NCBI GenBank assembly: GCA_003054695.1
Contig: QAZA01000009.1
Coordinates: forward strand, 124,001-188,000
Reading direction: 5' to 3'
Length of the DNA: 64,000 nt
Source: Verrucomicrobia bacterium LW23
GTDB lineage: Bacteria > Verrucomicrobiota > Verrucomicrobiia > Methylacidiphilales > UBA1321
Shown here: piece by piece, positions 8,867 to 17,163 of the stretch
How positions within the stretch are numbered: the stretch's first letter is position 1
Layout of the letters: the number at the start of each line of letters is the position of its first letter
Made by a program: the position numbers and the translations under genes
The notes under the pieces: generated by a model
What the model was told of the DNA's origin: nothing
Database searches by the model: none
Seen by the model: the letters and a program-made list of their open reading frames with translations, nothing else

Positions 8867-8911
8867 ACCCTTTTCATTTATTTTGGGCCACCCTTTTCAT
8901 TTATTTTGGGC
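8867..8911. repeat. Tandem 22-base direct repeat
   Basis: The sequence ACCCTTTTCATTTATTTTGG followed by GC occurs at 8867-8888 and again at 8890-8911, a 23-base period. A degenerate third unit lies upstream at about 8843-8862 (ACCCTTTTCCGTTTGGCCCC). It begins 28 bases after the last phage gene. Confidence 0.75.
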
Positions 8912-9326
8912 GGTTACGATTGTGGGTGGTTGTGTATGGAGTGAGTCTTTGCTTATCTTGAGATAAGCAGGAAGCTTTTTTACTCTTATTATCTTTCATC
9001 TGACTCCTCCCCCCCCCCTTTGCGACCTTCGCGTTCGTTGCGTCCTCTGCGCGGAATCAGGTAAGCGCTTTGCCTCACCTATTCGTCATGCAATACGTGT
9101 GGGGGAGTTCGCGCAAAGGACGCAAAGGACGCAAAAGACGCGAAGGGGGATGAGAAACCGTATGAGAGGATTAACGCACAGACTTCATGATATATATATT
9201 ATCTTCATGAAATCAGCTTATTAACTTTCCTCTAAGATTATCTCATTATGAGTAAAGTAATAACTACGTACACTTACCCGACACTTTAACTTACAATCCC
9301 TCCCCCCAATCCCCTTTTCGTCCCCT

Positions 9327-9363
9327 CCGTAAATTTCGTGTGATTCGTGTGTTTCGTGGTTAA
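9327..9363. repeat. Intergenic TTCGTG repeat (NHETHESHE-type)
   Basis: The stretch AATTTCGTGTGATTCGTGTG plus TTTCGTGGTTAA is a 10-base periodic TTCGTG repeat. Read on the minus strand it spells the peptide NHETHESHE, an artefact often annotated as a short protein. From memory, this intergenic repeat is scattered in several bacterial phyla including Verrucomicrobiota. It is non-coding here. Confidence 0.6.
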
Positions 9364-9549
9364 AAGAGCCCTTTCGCTTCAGGTGCATGGCGGGTGGCCG
9401 CTGTGCACGGGGGGACGCATCCCACAAATTTTCGCTTTTCTTTTGGTTCAAGTGCTATACACCACACATCAGGATTGCCCGCATCACCGCCTTTAACTCC
9501 CCCTGAGGCACCCTGTCAGCGCGGGCTGCTCCTGACTTCTCACTTCTTC

Positions 9550-10467
9550 ATGAAACACGATCTCTCGCTCGAAAAGATTCGCATTGGTACGCTGGCCGGC
9601 AAGGGTAAGGATACCCCGGCTTACATCAAACAGATTCTCCCGCACGGGTTTGAAAGCTTCCAGATCAACTTTTGGCAAAAGCTGGATGGCGTTGACCTGC
9701 AGGACCTTGGCAAACGCACGCTCGATGTGCTGGCGGAGGATGGCTCCGGGGCCATCGTCTCGTCCATCGGCATGTTTGGCAACCCCATGGGCACCAAGGA
9801 GATCGACGCGGAGACGCTGGCGGGGCTGCGCACGGCCATCGATAGCGCATCGGCCTTTGGCACCAACCTGGTGTGCGGCTTTACCGGGCGCGTCGTCGGC
9901 GCTTCCATCCCGGATTCCATCCCACGGTTTAAGGAAGTGTGGAGCGACCTGGCCAAGCGCGCCGCGGACAAGGGCGTCAAGCTGGCGTTTGAGAATTGCG
10001 CAATGGGCGGCAACTGGAAATCCGGCGACTGGAACATTGCGCACAACCCCGCCGCATGGGAGCTGATGTTTGACGCCGTGCCCGACGCCAACATCGGCCT
10101 GGAGTGGGAGCCGTGCCACCAGATGTGCGAGCTGACCGACCCGATGCCGCAGCTGCGCGAGTGGCTGGGCAAAGGCAAGATCTTTCACGTGCACGGCAAG
10201 GACGCGACGATTCACTGGGACGTGGTGAAGAAGAACGGCATCGGCGGCAACAAGCCGTTTGTCTTCCACCGCACGCCCGGCTTTGGCGACTGCAACTGGA
10301 CGGATATTATCAGCGACCTGCGCATCGGCGGCTTCACCGGCTCGATCGATATTGAAGGCTGGCACGACCCGATTTACAAGGGCGACCTGGAGATGACCGG
10401 CCAGGTGCACGGGCTGAATTATCTGAAGCAGTGCCGCGGCGGTTACTTCGTGCCGAATCCCGTCTAG
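9550..10467 (+). CDS. Sugar phosphate isomerase/epimerase family protein (TIM barrel)
   Basis: The ATG at 9550 gives 305 residues; the frame is open further upstream into the repeat region, but that part is not gene-like. The pattern fits the AP endonuclease family 2 TIM barrel of IolE/IolI-type isomerases: LAFENCAMGG with the metal-ligand Glu near residue 140, then IGLEWEPCHQ (about 182-191), a KIFHVHGKDA strand with His residues (about 213-222) and a late SIDIEGWHDP Glu (about 264-273). Substrate cannot be told from sequence; these often act on inositol or keto-sugars. It stands alone, followed by a hairpin. Confidence 0.82.
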   Translation: MKHDLSLEKIRIGTLAGKGKDTPAYIKQILPHGFESFQINFWQKLDGVDLQDLGKRTLDVLAEDGSGAIVSSIGMFGNPMGTKEIDAETLAGLRTAIDSASAFGTNLVCGFTGRVVGASIPDSIPRFKEVWSDLAKRAADKGVKLAFENCAMGGNWKSGDWNIAHNPAAWELMFDAVPDANIGLEWEPCHQMCELTDPMPQLREWLGKGKIFHVHGKDATIHWDVVKKNGIGGNKPFVFHRTPGFGDCNWTDIISDLRIGGFTGSIDIEGWHDPIYKGDLEMTGQVHGLNYLKQCRGGYFVPNPV

Positions 10468-10477
10468 CCAGCGCGCG

Positions 10478-10526
10478 GCGCTGGAACCCCGGTAGCGGAC
10501 GGCGCATCGGGCGCCGTCGCGAGGGA
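10478..10526 (+). terminator. Hairpin of a repeated CCCCGGTAGC element
   Basis: Ten bases after the stop of the TIM-barrel gene comes GCGCTGGAACCCCGGTAGCG, then a perfect stem GACGGCGC/GCGCCGTC with a five-base loop. The same skeleton recurs at 42802-42853 with a compensatory change in the stem. There is no T-run, so it may be a processed or Rho-linked 3' end rather than a classical intrinsic terminator. Confidence 0.55.
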
Positions 10527-11009
10527 TGAGGACGCGCGATCTCGGCATCGGAGGCAATGGCGACTTACTCGCCCTTGCCAAGTTTGTCTATTTGCGGGAG
10601 TGTAAAGCGCGGAACCAAGAATGTTCCCCGGGTGTCGCATCAACACTTTACACTCCTTACAGGACAGGCCTGTGAGCTTGAATCTCATTGTCTTTGCGTC
10701 CCACACCGAGCCATCCCCCATCTTTTATACAAGATGAGTTTTGTCCTGTTTGGCATTGAAATTCCTCAAAAGTCTGTCATCTTTACAGGATTCAGTCCCT
10801 GCTCCCGGCCCATACAGGCTTTGCCGGGCTGCGCCGTGTACGTCGTGGTCATCCAACTTGACCGGGGCGGCGGGGTGGCTTAGGCTGGGATGCTTAGCTC
10901 CGCTACACACACAGACAGGGACGTGCCGGGACAGCGTGGGAGCAAGGGGCGGCGATATCGCTCTGAACCTGCGCGCGCCTGGCAGCAACCAAACTGCAAT
11001 TGCATTGTT
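10527..11009. other. Intergenic region before the superoxide dismutase gene
   Basis: 483 bases without a supported gene. It has an 11-bp inverted repeat, GGAGTGTAAAG at 10597-10607 and CTTTACACTCC at 10646-10656, with a 38-base loop. The rest carries open frames on both strands that lack any gene-like composition. A promoter for the downstream gene is expected here but I could not pick one with confidence. Confidence 0.5.
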
Positions 11010-11624
11010 ATGGCATATAAATACGAGAACAAACAGGCAGCTCTCCTCGCCAAAGTTAAAGGCAAGACCGGGAAAATCTCCGACAAAACTCACGAAGAGC
11101 ACCTGAAGCTCTATACGGGTTACGTCAACAAGTCCAACGGCATCCTGGAGGCCATTGAGAAGCTGGGCACGCCCGATCCCGCTGATCCGGCGGTGGCGAA
11201 TCAGATCGCTTCGGTTATCCGCAACCTTAAGGTGGATTTCACGTTTGCGGTGGGCGGTCTCAAGAATCACGAGCTTTATTTCGACATTCTCGGTGGCGAC
11301 GGCGTGGCCACGGGCGCGATTGCGGAGCTGATTGACCGCGATTTCGGATCGTTTGAGGCGTACAAGAAGGACCTTAAGGCGACCGGCATCGCAGCGCGCG
11401 GCTGGGCCTGGACGGGTATCGATAACGAGACCGGCAAGCTGTTCAACTACATTGGCGACGCGCAGAACACGTACCCCGTGTGGGGCGTAACGCCGCTGCT
11501 GGGCCTGGACGTGTATGAGCATGCGTACTACGCGGATTTCTACACCGCGCGCGCCGGCTACATCGACGAGTTTCTGGCTCACGTGGACTGGACGGCGGTA
11601 GCCGCGCGTCTGCCCAAGGCCTGA
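11010..11624 (+). CDS. Fe/Mn superoxide dismutase family protein, divergent
   Basis: The ATG at 11010 gives 204 residues; the longer frame from 10890 adds a non-homologous extension. All four metal ligands of the Fe/Mn SOD family are in place: His31 (HLKLYTGYV), His87 (GLKNHELYF), Asp167 and His171 (GLDVYEHAYY). The N-terminal helix differs from classical SodA/SodB: HxxxYxxYV replaces the usual HHxxYV, a variant I associate with a separate SOD-like clade. No signal peptide, so cytoplasmic. It should convert superoxide to peroxide and oxygen; metal choice is not readable. Confidence 0.85.
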   Translation: MAYKYENKQAALLAKVKGKTGKISDKTHEEHLKLYTGYVNKSNGILEAIEKLGTPDPADPAVANQIASVIRNLKVDFTFAVGGLKNHELYFDILGGDGVATGAIAELIDRDFGSFEAYKKDLKATGIAARGWAWTGIDNETGKLFNYIGDAQNTYPVWGVTPLLGLDVYEHAYYADFYTARAGYIDEFLAHVDWTAVAARLPKA

Positions 11625-11712
11625 GAACTGGCGTTTAGCGCCTGGTAGTAAAGCCTTTACGACGACCACCGCCCCGCGTGCGGGTGGTGGTGCGTTGGGA
11701 AAAAGCGGCTTC

Positions 11713-11755
11713 AGGAGCAGGTGCTTCCTTGCATCTTGCAGGGAAACCTGCTCCT
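11713..11755 (+). terminator. Hairpin downstream of superoxide dismutase gene
   Basis: AGGAGCAGGT at 11713-11722 pairs perfectly with ACCTGCTCCT at 11746-11755, with inner pairing possible around TTGCATCTTGCA. It is followed by a short TTGTTG, a weak U-tract. It lies 88 bases after the stop, so it may be the transcript end or an independent structured RNA. Confidence 0.45.
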
Positions 11756-11841
11756 TTGTTGTGAGACGGGCGTGACTCTGGCCCGGTGTTGTGCGATGTT
11801 AGCCGCGCACCTGCAAATGCGGATGTATCTCGGGGCACACT

Positions 11842-12021
11842 ATGAATGATTCCAAGCCAGCACCATCTCTTACCCCCAGCGCATTGCAAAAGCGCGCCCG
11901 GCGCAAGCTGGTGGCTGGGGAGCTGAAGCAGGCTCGCAAGGCGGTGGATCGCCTGAAGGAGGAGCTGGTGGAGGCGCAACGCGTGGCCCGGTATTTGCTG
12001 AAGCGCGTGGGACGGGAGTAG
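11842..12021 (+). CDS. Small basic coiled-coil protein, unknown
   Basis: A 59-residue frame from ATG at 11842 to TAG at 12019-12021. It is strongly basic and helical, with heptad-like spacing in KLVAGELKQARKAVDRLKEE, followed by a short basic tail. The amphipathic pattern and codon use look like a real gene rather than chance. It stands alone between the SOD gene and the long inverted repeat. A small DNA- or RNA-binding, ribosome-associated or phage-remnant protein are all possible; none is shown. Confidence 0.45.
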   Translation: MNDSKPAPSLTPSALQKRARRKLVAGELKQARKAVDRLKEELVEAQRVARYLLKRVGRE

Positions 12022-12147
12022 TTCCTTAAAAGGCCAAACAGCGGTACGAAGTGGCCTAAGGGGAGCGCGTGTTAAGTAAAGGTGTATGCAGTTTTTGACG
12101 CTACCCGTTGTTCATCGCTGACTCAGTGCAAGGCCTGCTCACGTTTT

Positions 12148-12308
12148 CCCTTCCCCCCGTAGCGTACGTTGCGTATCTGCCCGTTGCGGCCGTTGCGTGA
12201 AAATCCTCTATGGACTATGCCGAGTTATCGCGTGTAGCGAGGCGTGGAGCGGATTTTCACGCAACGGCCGCAACGGGCAGACGCGCAACGTACGCTACGG
12301 GGGAGGGG
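12148..12308. repeat. Long inverted repeat, 58-base arms
   Basis: Left arm 12148-12206 and right arm 12251-12308 are reverse complements with only about three or four mismatches; the core GTAGCGTACGTTGCG...CCGTTGCGGCCGTTGCGTGAAA TCC pairs almost throughout. The loop is 44 bases. No transposase or other gene is attached. A transcript across it would form a very stable hairpin. The following 12309-12542 shows no supported gene. Confidence 0.85.
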
Positions 12309-12542
12309 ACGATTGTCAGTGCAGGCTTGTTCGCGAGTGTTATTCGAATCGCCGATCGTGGTTCACGCCGCGACTGTTTAGATGTGTGAGATGCGCAGGC
12401 GTGTGGAAAAAGCGCTTGCGTGGGCGAGATTGGTGCATAAGTTTTCGCCGCTGCTTCGTTATCCCGGCAGTGCGCGGGTCGGTCGACAGTGGTCGCCTTG
12501 CGGCTTTTCTCTTCCTTCCCTTCGCTAAAATACACAACTCTC

Positions 12543-12878
12543 ATGAACCCTTATCTTCCCCAGCAGCCTCTTTCGGAGGCGGAGTCCGCCGAGCGTGTAC
12601 GGCAGATTATGGCGCAGCATCATGCCGATGAGGCGAGGCGGCAGGGCACGCAAGTCGACAGCACCGTTGGGGATGCAGCAGGAAACGCGCTGGACCTGGC
12701 GGACGTGACGGGAAGCCTTATCGAGGTGGTAACCTCCACCACAAGCACCGTTGCCGGCGCAACCGAAACGGTTGTCTCCACCGGTGCCGGGCTGCTGAGC
12801 CCGGTGGCGGAAGGCGCATCCGCCGCGGTGGGTGCCGTGGCGGAGGGCATTGGCGGGCTGTTCAGCGGGCTTGGGTAG
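12543..12878 (+). CDS. Small protein with Ala/Gly/Val/Thr-rich repeat-like C-terminus, unknown
   Basis: 111 residues from ATG at 12543. The N-terminal 40 residues are charged and helical (AESAERVRQIMAQHHADEA); the rest is a low-complexity sequence of small residues with Val and Thr (SLIEVVTSTTSTVAGATETV and similar), ending in GGLFSGLG. That composition suits an amphipathic or membrane-associating tail. No family recognised. It ends 61 bases before lolC on the same strand. Confidence 0.5.
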   Translation: MNPYLPQQPLSEAESAERVRQIMAQHHADEARRQGTQVDSTVGDAAGNALDLADVTGSLIEVVTSTTSTVAGATETVVSTGAGLLSPVAEGASAAVGAVAEGIGGLFSGLG

Positions 12879-12939
12879 GAGAGGCAATTTGCCGGGGATA
12901 AACCATTGCCGTTTGCTGGGATACGGCTATGCTGTCGGC

Positions 12940-14331
12940 GTGAATCTGCCTGTTGAGCTGTTTCTTGCCGTGCGGTACATTCGGCCGCAGCGCAATTTCG
13001 TGTCTGTTATCACCGTTATTTCCATCCTGGGCGTTACCCTGGGTGTGGCAGTGCTGGTGCTGGTGCTGAGCGTGATGTCCGGGTTTCGCAAGGAGCTTAC
13101 GGACAAGATTACCGAGTTTAACGCGCATATTGACGTGGTGCGCGACGGCCTTCTGGACGATCCGGACCAGCTGGTAAAGGAAGTGTTGCGGCAGCCGGAT
13201 GTGCTTGCGGCTACGCCATTTGCGGTGGGGCCGGTGCTGGTCAAGTCGCCGCGGTCCGGCAAGGTGTCCACGCCTACCATTCGCGGGATTCCGCCCGATC
13301 GCGATGACCCGGTGCTGCCGGTCAAACGCTATATCCGCACGGAGGCGGAGGGTTCTCCTCCGGGCGAGTTTGAGCTGCGCGGCGACTCCGTGCTGGTGGG
13401 CGCCGACTGGGCGCGCCGCAACAACGTGCTGGTGGGCGATACGATTACCGTGTTTGCGCCCAGCACCATTACGGAGAGCAAGGCGTTTCGCGAGGCGATC
13501 GGCCCGGAGGCGCCGCAGGGCTCGGGCGGGGCCACCAACGCGACTAGCCGGCCGCCGCAGGGCAACCAGCCGGGACAGGACCCGCTGCCGGAGCCGGACA
13601 TGGAGGAGCGCATTTTGCCGGTGGATATGACGGTAACAGGCATCTTTGCCACCGGGTACTATGCGTTCGATTCCAACTTCCTTATCGTGTCGCTGGAGAA
13701 CGGGCAGCGCTTTTACAAGCTGGGGCGCTCCGTGCATGGCATTGCGGTAAAAATCAAGGATCCGATCCAGGCGATGGCCACGGCAAAGGCGCTGGAGTCG
13801 CTGCCGACGTGGCGCTCTGCCGATCCGCCGATTCGCGCGGTGCCGTGGATGGAGCGCAACAAATCGCTGCTGGGCGCAATTGCGACGGAGCGTGCGGTGA
13901 TGGCGCTCATCCTTTTTGTGGTGATGGTGGTGGCGGCGTTTGGCCTGTGCTCCACGCTCATTACCGTAACGGTGCAGAAAGCCGGCGAGATCGGCGTGCT
14001 TAAGGCGATGGGGGCCAACGACTTGCAGGTGGGATCCATCTTTGCGATGTACGGGCTGGTGGTGGGGGTGTGCGGCTCCATCATCGGCGTGATTCTGGGG
14101 CTGTTTTGCCTGCACATTCGCAACGACTTTCTCGCCTTTCTCAGCAAAAACTTCGGCATCGAAGCGTTTCCAAGGGATATTTATGGCTTTACCAACATTC
14201 CGGCCATTGTGGAGCCTGAGCTTGTTGTCGCCGTGGTTATTGCGGCGATTTGCGTGTGCGTGTTTGCCGCGCTGCTGCCCGCCATGCGCGCGGCGCTTAT
14301 CGACCCCGTGAAAGCCTTGCGCCATGAGTAA
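12940..14331 (+). CDS. lolC: LolC/LolE-type ABC transporter permease
   Basis: I place the start at GTG 12940 (VNLPVELFLAVRYI), which matches the usual LolC N-terminus; the frame is open further upstream. 463 residues: first membrane helix at about 26-50 with the family segment ITVISILGVTLGVAVLVLVL, a large periplasmic domain, then three C-terminal helices (FtsX-like permease domain). The periplasmic part holds a Gly/Pro/Gln-rich insertion at about residues 190-220. With LolD it should extract lipoproteins from the inner membrane for transfer to the outer membrane. The 3' end overlaps lolD by 8 bases. Confidence 0.87.
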   Translation: MNLPVELFLAVRYIRPQRNFVSVITVISILGVTLGVAVLVLVLSVMSGFRKELTDKITEFNAHIDVVRDGLLDDPDQLVKEVLRQPDVLAATPFAVGPVLVKSPRSGKVSTPTIRGIPPDRDDPVLPVKRYIRTEAEGSPPGEFELRGDSVLVGADWARRNNVLVGDTITVFAPSTITESKAFREAIGPEAPQGSGGATNATSRPPQGNQPGQDPLPEPDMEERILPVDMTVTGIFATGYYAFDSNFLIVSLENGQRFYKLGRSVHGIAVKIKDPIQAMATAKALESLPTWRSADPPIRAVPWMERNKSLLGAIATERAVMALILFVVMVVAAFGLCSTLITVTVQKAGEIGVLKAMGANDLQVGSIFAMYGLVVGVCGSIIGVILGLFCLHIRNDFLAFLSKNFGIEAFPRDIYGFTNIPAIVEPELVVAVVIAAICVCVFAALLPAMRAALIDPVKALRHE

Positions 14332-15172
14332 TCCGCCTCCCGCATCCTCCCCTGCACCATCCGATCCCAGGCCGGCGCCTTCCCCCGCGCAGCAGCAGCA
14401 CACGCCGGCCGGGCCGTCCGCGCCCGCGCTGGCGCCGCAAAAGGAGATTTACAACCCGGCCCTCAAGCTGGGCGGCGCTGCCCTGCCGGCCGGCGGCGGG
14501 CAGGACGTTACCGTGCGGCTGTGGGCGGAGGGGCTGACGCGCCAGTACTCCATGGGCACCAGCAAGTTAGATGTGTTGCGCGGGCTGGATGTGGACTTCC
14601 CCGCCGGGCTCTCGTGCATTATCCAGGGGCAGTCGGGCTCCGGCAAATCCACGCTGCTGCATTTGCTGGGCGGGCTCGACCGGCCGGACGGCGGGCGCGT
14701 GATGTGGCGGGGCGAAAGCATTTATGGGTGGAGCCGCAATAAACTGGCGGAGTGGCGCAACCTCAACGTCGGTTTTATCTTTCAAAGCTACCAGCTGTTG
14801 CCGGAGCTGACGGCGTGGGAAAATGTGGATATCCCCGCCATGCTGGCCCGTCGCGGCAGCCGCAAAAAGGCGGAGGAACTGCTTGAGATGGTGGGACTTA
14901 AGGGGCGCGCCACCCACAAGCCGCGACAGATGTCGGGCGGCGAGCAGCAGCGTGTGGCCATTGCCCGCGCCCTGCGCAACGACCCCGAATTGTTGCTGGC
15001 GGATGAGCCCACAGGCAACCTCGATCCGAAAACTGGACGCGAGATCGTCCATTTGCTGCTTGCCTTGCAAAGGGAAAAGCAGAAAACATTAATCCTTGTT
15101 ACTCACGACGAAAGCGTGGCGGCCATGGGGCACTTCCGCTTTCAGATGAGAGACGGACAATTAGTCACATGA
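14324..15172 (+). CDS. lolD: LolD-type ABC transporter ATPase
   Basis: 282 residues. Walker [10 protein letters not shown] near residue 104, Q-loop [10 protein letters not shown], signature [15 protein letters not shown] near 203, Walker [13 protein letters not shown] and the H-loop VTHD all read clearly. The first 60 residues are Pro/Ala-rich and not part of the normal 230-residue LolD core, an unusual extension. It overlaps lolC upstream and ilvE downstream (ATGA), so the three genes are translationally coupled. It powers lipoprotein release from the inner membrane. Confidence 0.9.
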   Translation: MSNPPPASSPAPSDPRPAPSPAQQQHTPAGPSAPALAPQKEIYNPALKLGGAALPAGGGQDVTVRLWAEGLTRQYSMGTSKLDVLRGLDVDFPAGLSCIIQGQSGSGKSTLLHLLGGLDRPDGGRVMWRGESIYGWSRNKLAEWRNLNVGFIFQSYQLLPELTAWENVDIPAMLARRGSRKKAEELLEMVGLKGRATHKPRQMSGGEQQRVAIARALRNDPELLLADEPTGNLDPKTGREIVHLLLALQREKQKTLILVTHDESVAAMGHFRFQMRDGQLVT

Positions 15173-16044
15173 AGATCTTTATCGATGGTCAATATCTGGA
15201 CAAAGCCGACGCGAAAATATCCGTGTTCGATCACGGTTTGCTCTACGGCGATGGCATTTTTGAAGGCATCCGCATCTACAACGGCCGCGTATTCCTGCTG
15301 GACGAGCACCTGGACCGCCTCTGGGACAGCGCCAAGGCGATCATGCTCAACATCCCCATGACATATGAGGAGATCAAGGAAGCGACGCTGGAGTGTTGCC
15401 GCCTCAACGGGCTCAAGGACGGCTACATCCGCCTTGTGGTGACGCGCGGCGTGGGCAACCTGGGCATCAACCCGGAGAAGTGCCCGAAGGCCACCGTGTT
15501 TATCATTGCGGACACGATCTCCCTGTACCCCGAGGAGTGCTACACCAAGGGCCTGCGCGTCAACACCGCGGCCACGCAGCGCATTAACGTGGCGGCGTGG
15601 AGCCCGGCCATCAAGTCGCTCAACTACCTCAACAACATCCTGGCCAAGATCGAGGGCAACCTCTACGGCGCGCAGGAGACGGTGATGCTGAACCAGGACG
15701 GCTACGTGGCGGAGTGCACGGGCGATAACATCTTTGTCCTCAAAAAGGGCGAGATCTTTACCCCGCCTATTTATGCGGGCGCGCTTGGCGGCCTTACCCG
15801 CAAGGTCATCTTCGACCTGGCCAAATCCATCGGCAAGACGGTGGTGGAGACCAACCTGACGCGCTACGACCTGTTCGTCGCCGACGAAATCTTCCTGACC
15901 GGCAGCGGCGCGGAAGTGGTGCCCGTGTACGAGGTGGACGGCCGCACCATCGGCTCCGGCCACGTGGGCCCCGTTACGGAAAAGCTGATGGCGCTCTTTA
16001 AAGACCTGACGCGCTCCACGGGCGTGGAGATCTACAAGAGCTAA
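15169..16044 (+). CDS. ilvE: Branched-chain amino acid aminotransferase (fold type IV PLP enzyme)
   Basis: 291 residues, typical for IlvE. Diagnostic segments are FDHGLLYGDGIFEGIR (residues 20-35), the PLP lysine Lys149 in AIKSLNYLNN, the AECTGDNIF strand and the TGSGAEVVPV loop. It transfers amino groups between glutamate and branched-chain keto acids. D-amino acid transaminase and aminodeoxychorismate lyase share the fold, but the EGIR and SLNYLNN signatures favour IlvE. Its start overlaps the lolD stop, an unusual coupling to lipoprotein export. Confidence 0.87.
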   Translation: MKIFIDGQYLDKADAKISVFDHGLLYGDGIFEGIRIYNGRVFLLDEHLDRLWDSAKAIMLNIPMTYEEIKEATLECCRLNGLKDGYIRLVVTRGVGNLGINPEKCPKATVFIIADTISLYPEECYTKGLRVNTAATQRINVAAWSPAIKSLNYLNNILAKIEGNLYGAQETVMLNQDGYVAECTGDNIFVLKKGEIFTPPIYAGALGGLTRKVIFDLAKSIGKTVVETNLTRYDLFVADEIFLTGSGAEVVPVYEVDGRTIGSGHVGPVTEKLMALFKDLTRSTGVEIYKS

Positions 16045-16110
16045 GCCCGGGCAAAGCGCCCGGCACCAACGACTTAACGCTCGACATCGCTCGACATCCC
16101 TCACTCATTC

Positions 16111-17163
16111 ATGATTGCGCGCCCTTGCATGATGGTAATGTGGCTGCTGGCAGCCCTGCTGTTCAGCGCCGGCGTTACCGTCATGCAGGGGCAGCAGCCG
16201 GCGGCGACCAGCCCGGCGCCCGTCACGCGCGGGCCGGTCGCGCAGCAGGTCGATCCGCTGCCCTTTCAGTTTTACGGTAAAGTGGTGGACGAGAAGGGGC
16301 AGCCTGTGCAGGGCGCCACGGTTACCTTTACGGTAACAGGGCGCAACGCTAAAGGCGATATGTCGGCGGGGGAATCCAAAGCAACGAGCGACGAGCACGG
16401 GCGCATGGCCCTCTCCGGCACGGCTTACGCTATCAATGCCAAGGTGGCGCACCCTGGCTACCACACCCGGCCGGAGAGCGACTTTTACGGCACCATCATC
16501 CACCCCAAGGGCTTGAAAGGCAAAGCCTTCCCGCCGATTACAGATCCGCAGATCTTCCGACTGGTCAAAAAGCTGGAGCTGGAGCCGATGGAGCACGTGC
16601 GGCACTCGGTATCGCCCAGGGAGGTGTCGCCGAATGGCTATCGCATTAACATGCTTACCGGCCGGCAGCACGCCTACGCGGAGAGCGCGATCGTCCTGAA
16701 TATCCATAACAGTACTGAGGATGCTGACTCGCAGGGGCGCTGTTCGTGGTACTACAGCATTGAGTTTGAGGGAGCGGAGTGTTTGCCTCGTGAGGACCGG
16801 CTGGCCTTTATGGCCCCTGCCGCAAACTACAAGCTGGCGCGCACGGAGGGTACGGTGCCGCCCTACGGCAAGGACTGGACGAACTGGAAGGCGCATCACT
16901 TTTTTGCAAAGCTGCCCGACGGCCGCTACATGCGGGGCGTCATTCAGGTCCATGGAGGCTCCTCCCGCAGTCCCGGCGGCTGGTATTTCGAGGCCTACAT
17001 TAACGCCACGCCCGGCTCGCGCAATCTGGAGTGGGAGGATCAGAAGCCGCCATCCCATTCAGGGGTGGCCCTTCCCGATGTGGTGGAGAAGCAATCCGGC
17101 ACGCTCCGGCCATCCTCCACATCCCCGGCCTCCGGCCCCTCCGCAGGAGGTCCCACATCATGA
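16111..17163 (+). CDS. Secreted protein with carboxypeptidase-regulatory-like domain, unknown
   Basis: 350 residues. An N-terminal signal sequence (hydrophobic residues about 7-26) is followed by a Pro/Ala linker. Residues about 52-115 carry the FYGKVVDEKGQPVQGATVTF pattern of a CarboxypepD_reg/Ig-like beta domain, common in exported proteins of this group. The C-terminal half has aromatic-rich strands and a Pro/Ser tail. Its exact job is unknown. It is coupled to the next gene by an ATGA overlap. Confidence 0.65.
   Translation: MIARPCMMVMWLLAALLFSAGVTVMQGQQPAATSPAPVTRGPVAQQVDPLPFQFYGKVVDEKGQPVQGATVTFTVTGRNAKGDMSAGESKATSDEHGRMALSGTAYAINAKVAHPGYHTRPESDFYGTIIHPKGLKGKAFPPITDPQIFRLVKKLELEPMEHVRHSVSPREVSPNGYRINMLTGRQHAYAESAIVLNIHNSTEDADSQGRCSWYYSIEFEGAECLPREDRLAFMAPAANYKLARTEGTVPPYGKDWTNWKAHHFFAKLPDGRYMRGVIQVHGGSSRSPGGWYFEAYINATPGSRNLEWEDQKPPSHSGVALPDVVEKQSGTLRPSSTSPASGPSAGGPTS

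Larger units (their letters stand above)
8839..9549. other. Gene-free, repeat-rich stretch at the right side of the prophage
   Basis: No convincing gene is present in 711 bases. It holds two 22-base direct repeats (8867-8911), an imperfect pair of inverted GCAAAGGACGC-type repeats (9009-9052 and 9108-9150), a pyrimidine run at 9008-9019 and an AT-rich tract at 9187-9250. The right attachment site of the prophage may lie here, but the left end is outside the window, so no att core can be defined. Confidence 0.5.

Noticed and set aside
9221-9451. A 76-residue minus-strand frame in the gene-free region
   Set aside because: It includes the NHETHESHE peptide produced by the intergenic TTCGTG repeat; the rest has no gene-like composition.
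12197-12631. A 144-residue plus-strand frame
   Set aside because: It runs through the right arm of the long inverted repeat and is Arg/Cys-rich without homologous features; a shadow frame.
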